Below are positions 23,555 to 31,231 of a stretch of DNA of 64,000 nt, piece by piece. Made by a program: the position numbers and the translations under genes. Source of the DNA: Faecalispora anaeroviscerum (GTDB lineage: Bacteria > Bacillota > Clostridia > Oscillospirales > Acutalibacteraceae); NCBI RefSeq assembly GCF_947568225.1, contig NZ_CANOOQ010000001.1, forward strand, positions 2,356,001-2,420,000, written 5' to 3'. Below the pieces are notes generated by a model. That model did not search any database. It was not told where the DNA came from and was given only the letters and a program-made list of their open reading frames with translations. Within the stretch, counting starts at the first letter, position 1; every line of letters starts with the position of its first letter.

Positions 23555-24739
23555 ATGCTGTTTCAAGAGGTTCAGAACCAGGAAAAGGAATACCTGATGT
23601 CTACCTACAACCGCTTTCCAGTAGCATTGGCCAGCGGCTCCGGCGCAAAGGCTGTGGACACCGAGGGCAAGGAGTACATCGATTTCGGCAGCGGCATCGG
23701 CGTGAATTCGCTTGGCTACTGCGACCCGCTGTGGGTGAAGGCGGTGTCTGAGCAGGCCGCGACACTGCAGCATATCTCGAATCTGTATTACAGCCCTGTC
23801 AGCGTCAAACTGGGTGAAAAGCTGTGCAAGGCCAGCGGATTTTCCAAGGTTTTCTTTGCAAACTCCGGTGCGGAAGCAAACGAAGGTGCGATTAAGCTTG
23901 CAAGAAAATACAGCAGCGACAAATACGGCGAGGGGCGTGGCACGGTGATCACGCTGATCCAGTCGTTCCACGGCCGCACGATCACCATGCTGACCGCGAC
24001 CGGCCAGGAGAAGCACCACCAGTATTTCACTCCCTTTACCCCGGGCTTTGTGTATGCGAAAGCCAATGATCTGGAAAGTGTCAAGGCATTGGCCGACAAA
24101 ACCGTATGCGCCGTGATGCTGGAGATGATTCAGGGCGAGGGTGGCGTTCTGCCACTCGACAAGGAATTTGTGCAGGGAGTAGCCGCGTTCTGTAAAGAGA
24201 ACGACATCCTTCTGCTGGTGGATGAGGTGCAGACGGGCGTTGCCCGCACAGGCAGCTTCTTCAGCTTTGAGCAGTATGACATAGCGCCCGACGTGGTTTC
24301 GTGTGCGAAGGGTCTTGGCGGCGGATTGCCCATCGGCGCGGTGCTTTGCACCGAGGAGCTGAAGGATGTACTTGGCCCCGGTCACCACGGCACCACCTTT
24401 GGCGGCAACCCGGTGTGCGCGGCGGGCGGTTTGGCCGTACTCGAGCGCGTGACTGCCCCCGGTTTCTTGGAGGAGGTTCAGAAAAAGGGTACTTACCTTC
24501 GGGAAAAACTACTGGCTATGCCCCAGATTGCCGGAGTGCGCGGCATGGGCATGATGCTCGGCGCGTCGCTGAAAACAGGCGAGGCCGGTGTGATTGCAAA
24601 GGCCTGTGTGAAGAACGGCCTGTTGATTTTAACTGCGCACGATGTACTGCGGCTGCTGCCTCCGCTCACGATTTCTTACGAAGAGATCGACAAGGGCATG
24701 CAAATCCTGCAAAAGACGCTCGAGGAGGAGCTTTTATGA
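23555..24739 (+). CDS. argD: Acetylornithine aminotransferase
   Basis: A 394-residue class III PLP aminotransferase. The PLP lysine is Lys252 in SCAKGLGGGLPIGA; GSGIGVNSLG and the FANSGAEANEGAIKLAR substrate/PLP segment are conserved. It makes N-acetylornithine from the semialdehyde. AGGAGGG precedes the ATG. Its stop overlaps the argF start (ATGA). Confidence 0.96.
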   Translation: MLFQEVQNQEKEYLMSTYNRFPVALASGSGAKAVDTEGKEYIDFGSGIGVNSLGYCDPLWVKAVSEQAATLQHISNLYYSPVSVKLGEKLCKASGFSKVFFANSGAEANEGAIKLARKYSSDKYGEGRGTVITLIQSFHGRTITMLTATGQEKHHQYFTPFTPGFVYAKANDLESVKALADKTVCAVMLEMIQGEGGVLPLDKEFVQGVAAFCKENDILLLVDEVQTGVARTGSFFSFEQYDIAPDVVSCAKGLGGGLPIGAVLCTEELKDVLGPGHHGTTFGGNPVCAAGGLAVLERVTAPGFLEEVQKKGTYLREKLLAMPQIAGVRGMGMMLGASLKTGEAGVIAKACVKNGLLILTAHDVLRLLPPLTISYEEIDKGMQILQKTLEEELL

Positions 24740-25638
24740 AACATTTGCTGAAAATGCTTGATCTGACCGCGGAGGAGATTACAGATATTCTCAACACGGC
24801 GGATCAACTGAAATATGAGAAGAAGCACAACATTCCGCACCCGCGCCTTGCGGGAAAAACGCTGGGCATGATTTTTCAGAAGGCTTCCACCCGTACCCGT
24901 GTGTCGTTTGAAACCGGCATGTACCAGCTCGGCGGGTACCCGCTGTTCCTTTCGTCCAACGATTTGCAGATTGGCCGCGGTGAGCCGGTGCAGGACACCG
25001 CCCGAGTGCTGTCGCGGTACCTTGACGGCATCATGATCCGCACCTTTGAGCAGTCTGAGGTAGAGGCTCTGGCGGAGTACGGCTCGATCCCGATTATCAA
25101 TGGCCTGACGGATTTCGCTCATCCCTGCCAGGTGCTGGCGGATCTGATGACGATTCGCGAGGCGCGCGGTCAGCTCGACGGCCTGAAGATGTGCTTTATC
25201 GGTGACGGCAACAACATGCTCAATTCATTGGCCGTCGGCGGCCTGAAAATGGGGATGAAGGTTTCGGCCGCGTGCCCCAAGGGCTATGAGCCGGACGCAC
25301 AGGTGCTGGAATTCGCGAAGGGCAACCCGAACTTCTTCCTGACGGATAAGCCTGAAGAGGCCATTGCGGGAGCGGACGTGGTGATTACCGACGTTTGGTC
25401 CTCTATGGGCATGGAAGCAGAAAAAGAGAAGCGCCAGCGTGATTTTGCCGGCTACCAGATCAACTCGGAAAACCTGAAGCTGGCCGCACCGGAGGCGATG
25501 GTGCTGCACTGCCTGCCAGCGCACCGCGGCGAAGAGATCACCGAAGAGGTGTTCGAAGCGCACGCCGATGAAATTTTTGAAGAAGCCGAGAACCGTTTGC
25601 ACGCGCAAAAGGCGGTTCTGGTAAAGCTTTTGGGTTGA
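24736..25638 (+). CDS. argF: Ornithine carbamoyltransferase
   Basis: A 300-residue OTCase that converts ornithine and carbamoyl phosphate to citrulline. The carbamoyl-phosphate motif STRTR is at residues 51-55 and the ornithine-binding HCLP at 258-261. The ATG overlaps the argD stop, with GAGGAG upstream. It is the last gene of the arginine cluster and is followed at once by a GC-rich terminator. Confidence 0.97.
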   Translation: MKHLLKMLDLTAEEITDILNTADQLKYEKKHNIPHPRLAGKTLGMIFQKASTRTRVSFETGMYQLGGYPLFLSSNDLQIGRGEPVQDTARVLSRYLDGIMIRTFEQSEVEALAEYGSIPIINGLTDFAHPCQVLADLMTIREARGQLDGLKMCFIGDGNNMLNSLAVGGLKMGMKVSAACPKGYEPDAQVLEFAKGNPNFFLTDKPEEAIAGADVVITDVWSSMGMEAEKEKRQRDFAGYQINSENLKLAAPEAMVLHCLPAHRGEEITEEVFEAHADEIFEEAENRLHAQKAVLVKLLG

Positions 25639-25651
25639 TTTCAGCCCGTTT

Positions 25652-25688
25652 GCCCGCTCCCCATGCCGGGGGCGGGCTTTCTTTTTTT
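25652..25688 (+). terminator. Terminator of the arginine cluster
   Basis: GCCCGCTCCCC pairs with GGGGGCGGGC around a short loop, followed by a T-rich stretch. Its sequence resembles the core of the neighbouring dispersed repeat. Confidence 0.85.
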
Positions 25689-25725
25689 CTAAATATGGGT
25701 TTGTTTTTTAGTGTGGTTCCCGCAC

Positions 25726-25798
25726 GGGAAATTCTGCTGGCGCAGAGCCATGCCCCTCATTCCGGGGCGGGCATTTACTTTCTTTACGAAAAGAAAGC
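25726..25798 (+). repeat. Dispersed repeat core, plus orientation
   Basis: TTCCCGCACGGGAAATTCTG, TGGCGCAGAGCC, then TGCCCCTCATTCCGGGGCGG and a GAAAG..CTTTC-type end. It corresponds to the core modules at 16539 and 26058. Confidence 0.75.
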
Positions 25799-25799
25799 A

Positions 25800-25905
25800 A
25801 ACAAAGATTCGCCCAAGGCTCCGCCTTCGGAATCCGTTTTGGGGAACGGTTCCGGTGAGAGCTGCCGATAGCCTCCGGGAAGGCGCTCTATGGTAAGTGT
25901 ACACG
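25800..25905 (-). repeat. Partial inverted copy of the long repeat module
   Basis: Read on the minus strand it has GGAGCGCC-like, GTTCCCC, AAACGGATTCCGAAGGCGGA and GCCTTGGGCGAATC segments, matching the second half of the direct repeats at 26361 and 26723 in opposite orientation. Confidence 0.7.
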
Positions 25906-25986
25906 CGCCTTGCTTTTTGGGAACAGGTAGTTTACCGGTTCTGTTCGGCGGCGCACCCTTACCGAGCGCTCTCGCTGGCTCGGAGA

Positions 25987-26139
25987 GAGCGGCGCTTCGC
26001 GCCGGTTCTTATTCCTCTCTTGCTTTCGCGAGAGAGGAATTATTTTTTATCGCAGTTCCCGCAGGGAAAATTCTGCTGGCGCAGGGCTTGCCCCTCGTGC
26101 CGGGGCGGGCACTTACTTTCGCGGAAGGGCGAAAGTAAG
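25987..26139 (+). repeat. Composite dispersed repeat, plus orientation
   Basis: Modules in order: GAGCGGCGCTTCGCGCC, CCTCTCTTGCTTTCGCGAGA, ATCGCAGTTCCCGCAGGG, TTCTGCTGGCGCAG, and the core GCCCCTCGTGCCGGGGCGGG followed by a GAAAGTAAG hairpin. Same order as the copy at 16539-16686, which lies in the opposite orientation about 9.4 kb away. Confidence 0.8.
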
Positions 26140-26148
26140 CAAAGGCCT

Positions 26149-26180
26149 TCCAAGGGGAGAGTTTCGATTCTCTCCCCTTG
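26149..26180. repeat. 12-bp perfect hairpin in the repeat array
   Basis: CCAAGGGGAGAG and CTCTCCCCTTGG enclose an 8-nt loop. A second hairpin CCAAAGG/CCTTTGG lies about 17 bp on, at 26198-26216. The stretch 26140-26360 otherwise shows no gene. Confidence 0.6.
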
Positions 26181-26360
26181 GATCCCCTCTCAACGACCAA
26201 AGGCTCTGCCTTTGGAAACCGGGAGGAGCTCCCGCTCTTGAGGGAAATTCCGCACAGGAACAAGCCTGTGCGCGCAGCTTCTGCGTAAGAAAGCTTTGAT
26301 GCCCGCAAAAACAAAAAAGAAGCTCTCCGCTAACAGAAAGCATTCTTCTCCGAGCCAACA

Positions 26361-26720
26361 AGCACGCGCCTTGCTTTGTGAGAACAGGCAGTTAACTAAT
26401 TCCGTTCAGCGGCGAAGCCGCACCTACAAACTGCGAGCCAACGAGAGCGCTTTGAAAATGCCCGCCGACAGACGGAACAGTAAGACTTATTTTCAGAGGA
26501 AGCTCGGAGAGTGGGCATTTTCAATGGAGCGCCTTCCCGAGGGCTTTCGTTTACACAATGAGGGATTGTTCCCCAAACGGATTCCAAAGGCGGAGCCTTG
26601 GCGAATCTTTGCTTCCTTTCTTTTCGCAAGAAAGGAAGTGCCCGCCCCGGCATGAGGGGCAATCCTGCGCCAGCAGAATTTCCACGGGAATCCCCGCAGA
26701 AAAAACAAATTCTTTTACAT
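26361..26720 (+). repeat. Long direct repeat, copy A
   Basis: About 350 bp beginning CACGCGCCTTGCTTTGTGAG. It contains an internal inverted pair (GCGCTTTGAAAATGCCC at 26448-26464 against GGGCATTTTCAATGGAGCGC at 26513-26532), a CCAAAGGCGGAGCCTTGG hairpin, and the minus-oriented repeat core near 26638-26700. Copy B follows directly. No reading frame looks real. Confidence 0.8.
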
Positions 26721-26722
26721 TG

Positions 26723-27080
26723 CGCACGCGCGTTGTTTTTGGGAAAACAGGCAGTTAACTAATTATGTTCAGTGGGGAAGCCGCACCCAAAAACTCCGAG
26801 CCAACGAGAGCGCTTTGAAAATGCCCGCCGACAGATGAGACAGCAAGACTTATGTTCAGATGAAGCCCGGAGAGTGGGCATTTTCAATGGAGCGCCTTTC
26901 CGGTGGCTGTCGGTGATGCTTTCAGGAGCTGTTCCCCTAAACGGATTCCAAAGGCGGAGCCTTGGCGAATCTTTGCTTCCTTTCTTTTCGCAAGAAAGGA
27001 AGTGCCTGCCCCGGCATGAGGGGCAAGCCCTGCGCCAGCAGAATTCCACGGGGAACCCCCGGAAAAGATAAATTCTTTTA
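26723..27080 (+). repeat. Long direct repeat, copy B
   Basis: Closely similar to copy A in order and spacing of all modules, with scattered substitutions and one diverged stretch at about 26900-26935. It includes the same internal inverted pair (26811-26827 and 26876-26895) and ends with the core GCATGAGGGGCAAGCCCTGC in minus orientation. Confidence 0.8.
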
Positions 27081-27091
27081 TAAGAAAAAAG

Positions 27092-27150
27092 CAAAGCCCC
27101 GCCCGGGCATGAGGGGCAAACCCTGCGCCAGCAGAATCCCCACGGGGAAT
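27092..27150 (-). repeat. Short copy of the repeat core, minus orientation
   Basis: GCCCCGCCCGGGCATGAGGG, CAAACCCTGCGCCAGCAGAA and TCCCCACGGGGAATCC match the 3' ends of copies A and B. Confidence 0.75.
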
Positions 27151-27221
27151 CCTCACAAAAAAACAAATTCTTTTACAAGAAAAAGAGCGTAAGGGGCTCT
27201 GCCCGGTTACGGGATTGTTTC

Positions 27222-27251
27222 TTTACAGAAAATAGGGCTGACTGCTATAAT
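27222..27251 (+). promoter_or_regulatory. Promoter of the DUF4349-like gene
   Basis: TTTACA (27222-27227), 18-bp spacer, TATAAT (27246-27251). It lies just beyond the repeat array. Confidence 0.7.
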
Positions 27252-27322
27252 CTAGACAAAACGGGCGGGTGGAACCCGCGGAAGAATGGAACCCTTTTAG
27301 GAAAAGAAAGGAGCCGATCCCC

Positions 27323-28306
27323 GTGAGAACCAAAAGAAAATATTCGATGGCTGTTTCAGCCATTGCGTTGGCGGCGGCAGCCTCCCTGCTCTTTACCGCC
27401 TGCTCTGCCAGCAGCGCTGCTCCCAACACCACCGCGGCTCAAACTATGGATGCGGCGGGTTCGTCGGTTACGGCCATTGCGAAGTCGGAGGAAAATGCAG
27501 GCGTGGCCGGTAGCGGAGCCGATACCGCTGCCGCGCAGAAAGCACTTTCCAGCCAGAAAATTATCGAGCGGCTGAACTACCATATGGAAACGCTGGAATT
27601 TGACAAATCGATTCAAACGCTGCAAACGCTCACAGAGCAGCTGGGCGGCTATATTCAGGAATCCGGTGTGGACGGCGACGGTGCGCTGCAGAAAAATGAC
27701 AGCCGCACGGCCCATTATGTACTGCGGATTCCACAGGAGAAGCTAAAGGCGTGGAAAGAACAGTCCGGAACCATCGGCTCGGTGCTGAACGTTTCCAGCA
27801 GCAGCGAAAACATTACAGAAAGCTACTACGACACCGAAGCGCATTTAAGCGCGCTGCGCACCCAGCAAACACGCCTGTTGGAGCTGATGAAAAAAGCCGA
27901 CAAAATGGCCGATATTGTGGAGCTGGAAAAGGCCTTGGCCGATGTTACCTACCAGATTGAACAGCTTACCGGCACCCTGCGCCAGTACGATTCTCTGGTG
28001 AATTACAGCACCATCACGGTGGATTTGTACGAGGTGAGCAAGGCGACGATTATCGACAAAACACCCGTAACGCTCGGCGAAAAAATCGCGTACCAGTTCC
28101 GGCAGTCGCTGCGCTGGCTGGGTGACGCGGGCGAGGGCGCACTCGTTGTAGTGATCGGCGGGCTGCCGATTCTGCTGCTGATCGCAGTGGCCGGCGGCAT
28201 TGTCTGGCTAGTGACGCGTCGCAAGAAGCGCCGTGCGCAGCCGGCCGCCCCGCCAAAGGACGGGGAAGAGGACGGCAATCCTCCGAAGCTTCCGCCGCAG
28301 GAATAA
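27323..28306 (+). CDS. DUF4349-type lipoprotein
   Basis: A 327-residue predicted lipoprotein: signal peptide with lipobox Cys27 (FTAC), a Ser/Ala-rich linker, a DUF4349 domain (QKIIERLNYHMETLEFDKSI ... ITESYYDTEAHLSALRTQQTRLLELMKKA, coiled-coil prone), then a C-terminal membrane helix at about residues 272-298 and a basic/proline tail. Function unknown. The start is GTG at 27323, with AAAGGAG upstream; upstream ATGs would remove the signal peptide from the N-terminus. The double anchoring by lipid and helix is unusual-looking but common in this family. Confidence 0.85.
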   Translation: MRTKRKYSMAVSAIALAAAASLLFTACSASSAAPNTTAAQTMDAAGSSVTAIAKSEENAGVAGSGADTAAAQKALSSQKIIERLNYHMETLEFDKSIQTLQTLTEQLGGYIQESGVDGDGALQKNDSRTAHYVLRIPQEKLKAWKEQSGTIGSVLNVSSSSENITESYYDTEAHLSALRTQQTRLLELMKKADKMADIVELEKALADVTYQIEQLTGTLRQYDSLVNYSTITVDLYEVSKATIIDKTPVTLGEKIAYQFRQSLRWLGDAGEGALVVVIGGLPILLLIAVAGGIVWLVTRRKKRRAQPAAPPKDGEEDGNPPKLPPQE

Positions 28307-28311
28307 AACAG

Positions 28312-28362
28312 AACGGGGCTTACTGTTCCATCCAAAACGGATGGAAACGGTAAGCCCTGTTT
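28312..28362. terminator. Bidirectional terminator
   Basis: GGGGCTTAC / GTAAGCCC outer and TTCCATCC / GGATGGAA inner stems with loop AAAAC, flanked by AAAACAG and CTGTTTT. It separates the DUF4349-like gene from the convergent ypeB. Confidence 0.85.
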
Positions 28363-28384
28363 TCAATTCAATGCAGCACGGCGG

Positions 28385-29722
28385 CTACTGCGTCAGCACA
28401 CCGTTGTCTGAGAACAGCAGGATCAGAATATCGCGCTCAAAGCCCTTGTTGGCGTCGATATACACCAGCACCTGTTCCTTTTTTTTATCCTTGCTTTCAC
28501 ATAAAAATTCATACGTCGTTACTTCGTTGAGACCGGCGGTCGGGATGATGGCGAGCCTCCCTTCTTTTACCGTGAGATATGGGCTGACATTTTTTTGTGC
28601 CTCGGCCATGGTCAGCGCCACCTTGGGAACCGCGCGGTTAGTGTGGTTCATGACATAGCCGGTGGCGTCCACCTCGACGATCTCACCGTTGTCCATGGCG
28701 ACGGATACCTTGATCAAATCGGGATAATACACGGTACCCTTGATGGCGTACGCAAAGTTAATAGTGCATTTGCCGTCGTGCATGAAGTAGTAGCTTTCCT
28801 TCATATCAGTAAAACCGCGGGAATCCAGGAACTCCTTTGCCTTTTTCAGCGCCGCCTTGTAATCCAGGTTGTCAGTGCCGATGTCACGCGGGTCGATCAG
28901 CCGAACAGGCACACCGCCCGCCTTGGTGATCGATACCCGAATATCGCCGTATAAAAAATTATATGCCGGCAGACCGCCCTCGTTGTCTGTGGTGTGGGTC
29001 AGCTTAGACTGGTCCACATTTAGAAACTTGGCGGCCAGGAGCTGTGCGTTGCCCTGCGGCACCCCGGCCTTTCCCTCAATCAGCTTTGGTGCTTGCTGGC
29101 CAATATGATCGGAGAACGGGCCGTCATAAATCAGCTTGGGGTAATCCTCGAAATCCTTAGCCACAGATTCCAGCTTATCACTGAATACCGGCTGCGACGC
29201 CCGCAGGCCTTTGACGAGCGATTCCGTTTCACCAATCTGCAACTCACCGGCGGAAAGCTCATCCTGCACCTGCGAAAGCCCCTGCCTTAGCTTAGTTGCA
29301 TAGCCGCCAAGGCTTTGAATTTGAGTATATTCGTCTGCGCTGATTTTCCCCCCGGCGCTGACCTTGGCGGAAAGGGAGGTGGAGAAATCCCCAACCTGCG
29401 CCAGAAATTTGCTCATGTTGTCAAATTCGTCGCCTTTTAGCGGCAGGGCGGAAAGAGCGGCTTTCGCGCTGCTGGAATCGCGCATCAGGCGCGCGGCCAC
29501 GCCGTTTTGCTGTGTGGAGGTGTTGGCGTAAACCGCCTTGGTGAGCGTTGTTTCAAGGCTGGACACATAGTCGCCCAAATCGCTGAGCGAGCGTCGGTAG
29601 CTATATTCCAGATCGGTGCGGTAACGGTTCGCGGTCCACCAGCCGCCAATGGCGGTGACGGTCAGCAGCAGTACCAGCGCGGCGGCTACGCTGCCGATTT
29701 GTAGTTTCCTTCTGCGGGTCAT
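28385..29722 (-). CDS. ypeB: Germination protein YpeB
   Basis: A 445-residue protein with one N-terminal membrane helix (about residues 10-29), a helical region, and C-terminal PepSY-like repeats (for example AAKFLNVDQSKL, AALKKAKEFLDSRGF, TMAEAQKNVSPYL). YpeB sits in the spore inner membrane/cortex interface and is needed for stability and localisation of the cortex-lytic enzyme SleB during germination. In Bacilli sleB is adjacent; here no sleB is next to it. A sigma-G-like promoter precedes it. Confidence 0.93.
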   Translation of the reverse strand: MTRRRKLQIGSVAAALVLLLTVTAIGGWWTANRYRTDLEYSYRRSLSDLGDYVSSLETTLTKAVYANTSTQQNGVAARLMRDSSSAKAALSALPLKGDEFDNMSKFLAQVGDFSTSLSAKVSAGGKISADEYTQIQSLGGYATKLRQGLSQVQDELSAGELQIGETESLVKGLRASQPVFSDKLESVAKDFEDYPKLIYDGPFSDHIGQQAPKLIEGKAGVPQGNAQLLAAKFLNVDQSKLTHTTDNEGGLPAYNFLYGDIRVSITKAGGVPVRLIDPRDIGTDNLDYKAALKKAKEFLDSRGFTDMKESYYFMHDGKCTINFAYAIKGTVYYPDLIKVSVAMDNGEIVEVDATGYVMNHTNRAVPKVALTMAEAQKNVSPYLTVKEGRLAIIPTAGLNEVTTYEFLCESKDKKKEQVLVYIDANKGFERDILILLFSDNGVLTQ

Positions 29723-29746
29723 TTGCGTTCCCTCCGTTTCGTCATA

Positions 29747-29775
29747 TATTTTGAGCTGGGCGGCGCTAAATATGC
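29747..29775 (-). promoter_or_regulatory. Sigma-G/F-like promoter of ypeB
   Basis: On the minus strand GCATA (plus 29771-29775) and CAAAATA (plus 29747-29753) are separated by 17 bp, fitting the forespore consensus GHATR-N17/18-CATNHTA with one change. This suits a spore germination gene. Confidence 0.55.
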
Positions 29776-29829
29776 AAACAAAGGAAAATACATTGCAACT
29801 AAATTGTAAACTTATTTTTTAAAACAAGG

Positions 29830-29857
29830 TTGACAATAGTTTCCGATTTGTTATACT
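29830..29857 (+). promoter_or_regulatory. bioY promoter
   Basis: TTGACA (29830-29835), 16-bp spacer, TATACT (29852-29857), about 80 bp before the bioY start. Confidence 0.75.
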
Positions 29858-29939
29858 AGATTTTGTTGACCGGTTGGCTGATGGGGTTTCTGCGGATCAT
29901 GACTGCACCAAACCTAAAAAATAAAGGAGGATTTGATTT

Positions 29940-30500
29940 TTGAAAGAGAGCAAAATCCGCGAGATGACGATGTGTACGCTGTTTGCGGCATTGATTGTGG
30001 TAGGCACCTTTATCCGGATTCCGATTCCGGTGGTTCCCTTTACTCTGCAGTTTTTATTTACGATGCTGGCAGGTTTGCTGCTGGGCGGGCGTTTGGGTGC
30101 GACCAGCGTAGGCATTTATATTGCTATGGGGCTGGTTGGGCTGCCTGTTTTTACAGAGGGCGGCGGAATTGGGTATCTGCTGAAGCCCAGCTTTGGGTAC
30201 ATTATTGGCTTTGCAATTGCCTCCTATGTGACGGGGCAGCTCGCAGGGCGGGACGTATCTCTGGGGTATGGCAGGCTTCTGTTTGCCAATTTTGTCGGGC
30301 TTGCGATTGTTTATTCCTGCGGGATGGCCTATTACGCGTTCATCAGCGCCTTTTATCTGGGTACACCCATCGGGCTTTGGCCGTTGTTTTTATATTGCTT
30401 TCTTCTGGCTGTACCGGGAGATATTGCGCTGTGCTTGCTGGCAGCTGTGGTTGCCAAACGGGTTCGCCCTACGCTGCAAAGAGAGGTGAGCGTCGGGTGA
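29940..30500 (+). CDS. bioY: Biotin transporter substrate-binding component BioY
   Basis: A 186-residue polytopic protein with about six membrane segments, the BioY pattern IPIPVVPFTLQF and GRLGATSVGIYIAMGLVGLPVF. It is the S component that binds biotin and uses an ECF module; an ecfA1-A2-T set lies 7 kb away in this window. The start is TTG at 29940 with AAAGGAGG nine bases upstream. It is followed, with overlap, by bioD, so uptake and synthesis are co-expressed. Confidence 0.95.
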   Translation: MKESKIREMTMCTLFAALIVVGTFIRIPIPVVPFTLQFLFTMLAGLLLGGRLGATSVGIYIAMGLVGLPVFTEGGGIGYLLKPSFGYIIGFAIASYVTGQLAGRDVSLGYGRLLFANFVGLAIVYSCGMAYYAFISAFYLGTPIGLWPLFLYCFLLAVPGDIALCLLAAVVAKRVRPTLQREVSVG

Positions 30501-31219
30501 ACGAGAATGTGCTGGAAGAAAAGGAACGGCAGCAGCTTCGTGAAAAGTGCGGAACAAAAGGCTTGTTCGTGACCGCCACCGGAACGGATATGGGAAAAAC
30601 CTATATCACCGCACTGCTGGTGCGAGCGCTGCGGCAGGCCGGGTATAACGCCGGGTATTACAAGGCGGCCCTCAGCGGAGCAGACTCCATTGGAGAAAGC
30701 GACGCCGGGTATGTGAACCGCATCGCGGAGATTGGCCAGAGGGAGGAGCTTCTGCTGTCTTATCTATACAAGAATGCGGTTTCCCCCCATTTGGCGGCAC
30801 AGTGGGAAGAAAATCCCGTTCGGTTGGAAAAAATCCTCCTGGATTACCGGGCGGCCTGCTCCCGGTATGATTACGTGACGGTGGAAGGCAGCGGCGGAAT
30901 TGTCTGCCCCATTCGCTGGGACGAAGAAAAGCATCTGCTGTTGGAGGATATTGTAAAAGCGCTGGGTCTGGGAACGGTAGTGGTTGCCGATTCCGGGCTT
31001 GGCACCATCAACGCTGCGGTGCTGACGGTGGAATATTTGCGGAACAGGCAGATTCCGGTGCGGGGAATCATTCTGAACCGGTATTCCGGCGGAAAGATGC
31101 AGGAGGATAATCTTTATATGATCGAGAAGCTTTCTGGTGTGCCGGTGATTGCACGGGTAAAGGAAGGGCAGCAAAATATGGACTGTTCTGCGGAGACGAT
31201 CAAAGCGTTGTATGAATAA
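30497..31219 (+). CDS. bioD: Dethiobiotin synthetase
   Basis: A 240-residue ATP-dependent enzyme that closes the ureido ring of dethiobiotin. The P-loop GTDMGKT (residues 29-35) and the EGSGGIVCPI segment are family-typical. The start GTG at 30497 overlaps the bioY stop (GTGA), with AGAGGTGAG upstream. Next gene is bioA, 12 bp downstream. Confidence 0.94.
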   Translation: MNENVLEEKERQQLREKCGTKGLFVTATGTDMGKTYITALLVRALRQAGYNAGYYKAALSGADSIGESDAGYVNRIAEIGQREELLLSYLYKNAVSPHLAAQWEENPVRLEKILLDYRAACSRYDYVTVEGSGGIVCPIRWDEEKHLLLEDIVKALGLGTVVVADSGLGTINAAVLTVEYLRNRQIPVRGIILNRYSGGKMQEDNLYMIEKLSGVPVIARVKEGQQNMDCSAETIKALYE

Positions 31220-31231
31220 GGGGAAAAGAAA

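Noticed and set aside
25740..27150. Regular repeats as a possible CRISPR array
   Set aside because: Units are long, in mixed orientation and composite, with no constant short repeat/spacer spacing and no cas genes.
25640..27190. Several 60-135 codon frames on both strands in the repeat array
   Set aside because: They repeat the same translated hairpin modules in different frames, lack RBS and family signatures, and the copies are not kept in one frame.
29828..29879. GGTTGACAA and TTGTTGACC near the bioY promoter as a BirA box
   Set aside because: The half-sites are in the wrong order relative to TTGT..ACC-N-GGT..ACAA and each has a mismatch; no proper spacing.
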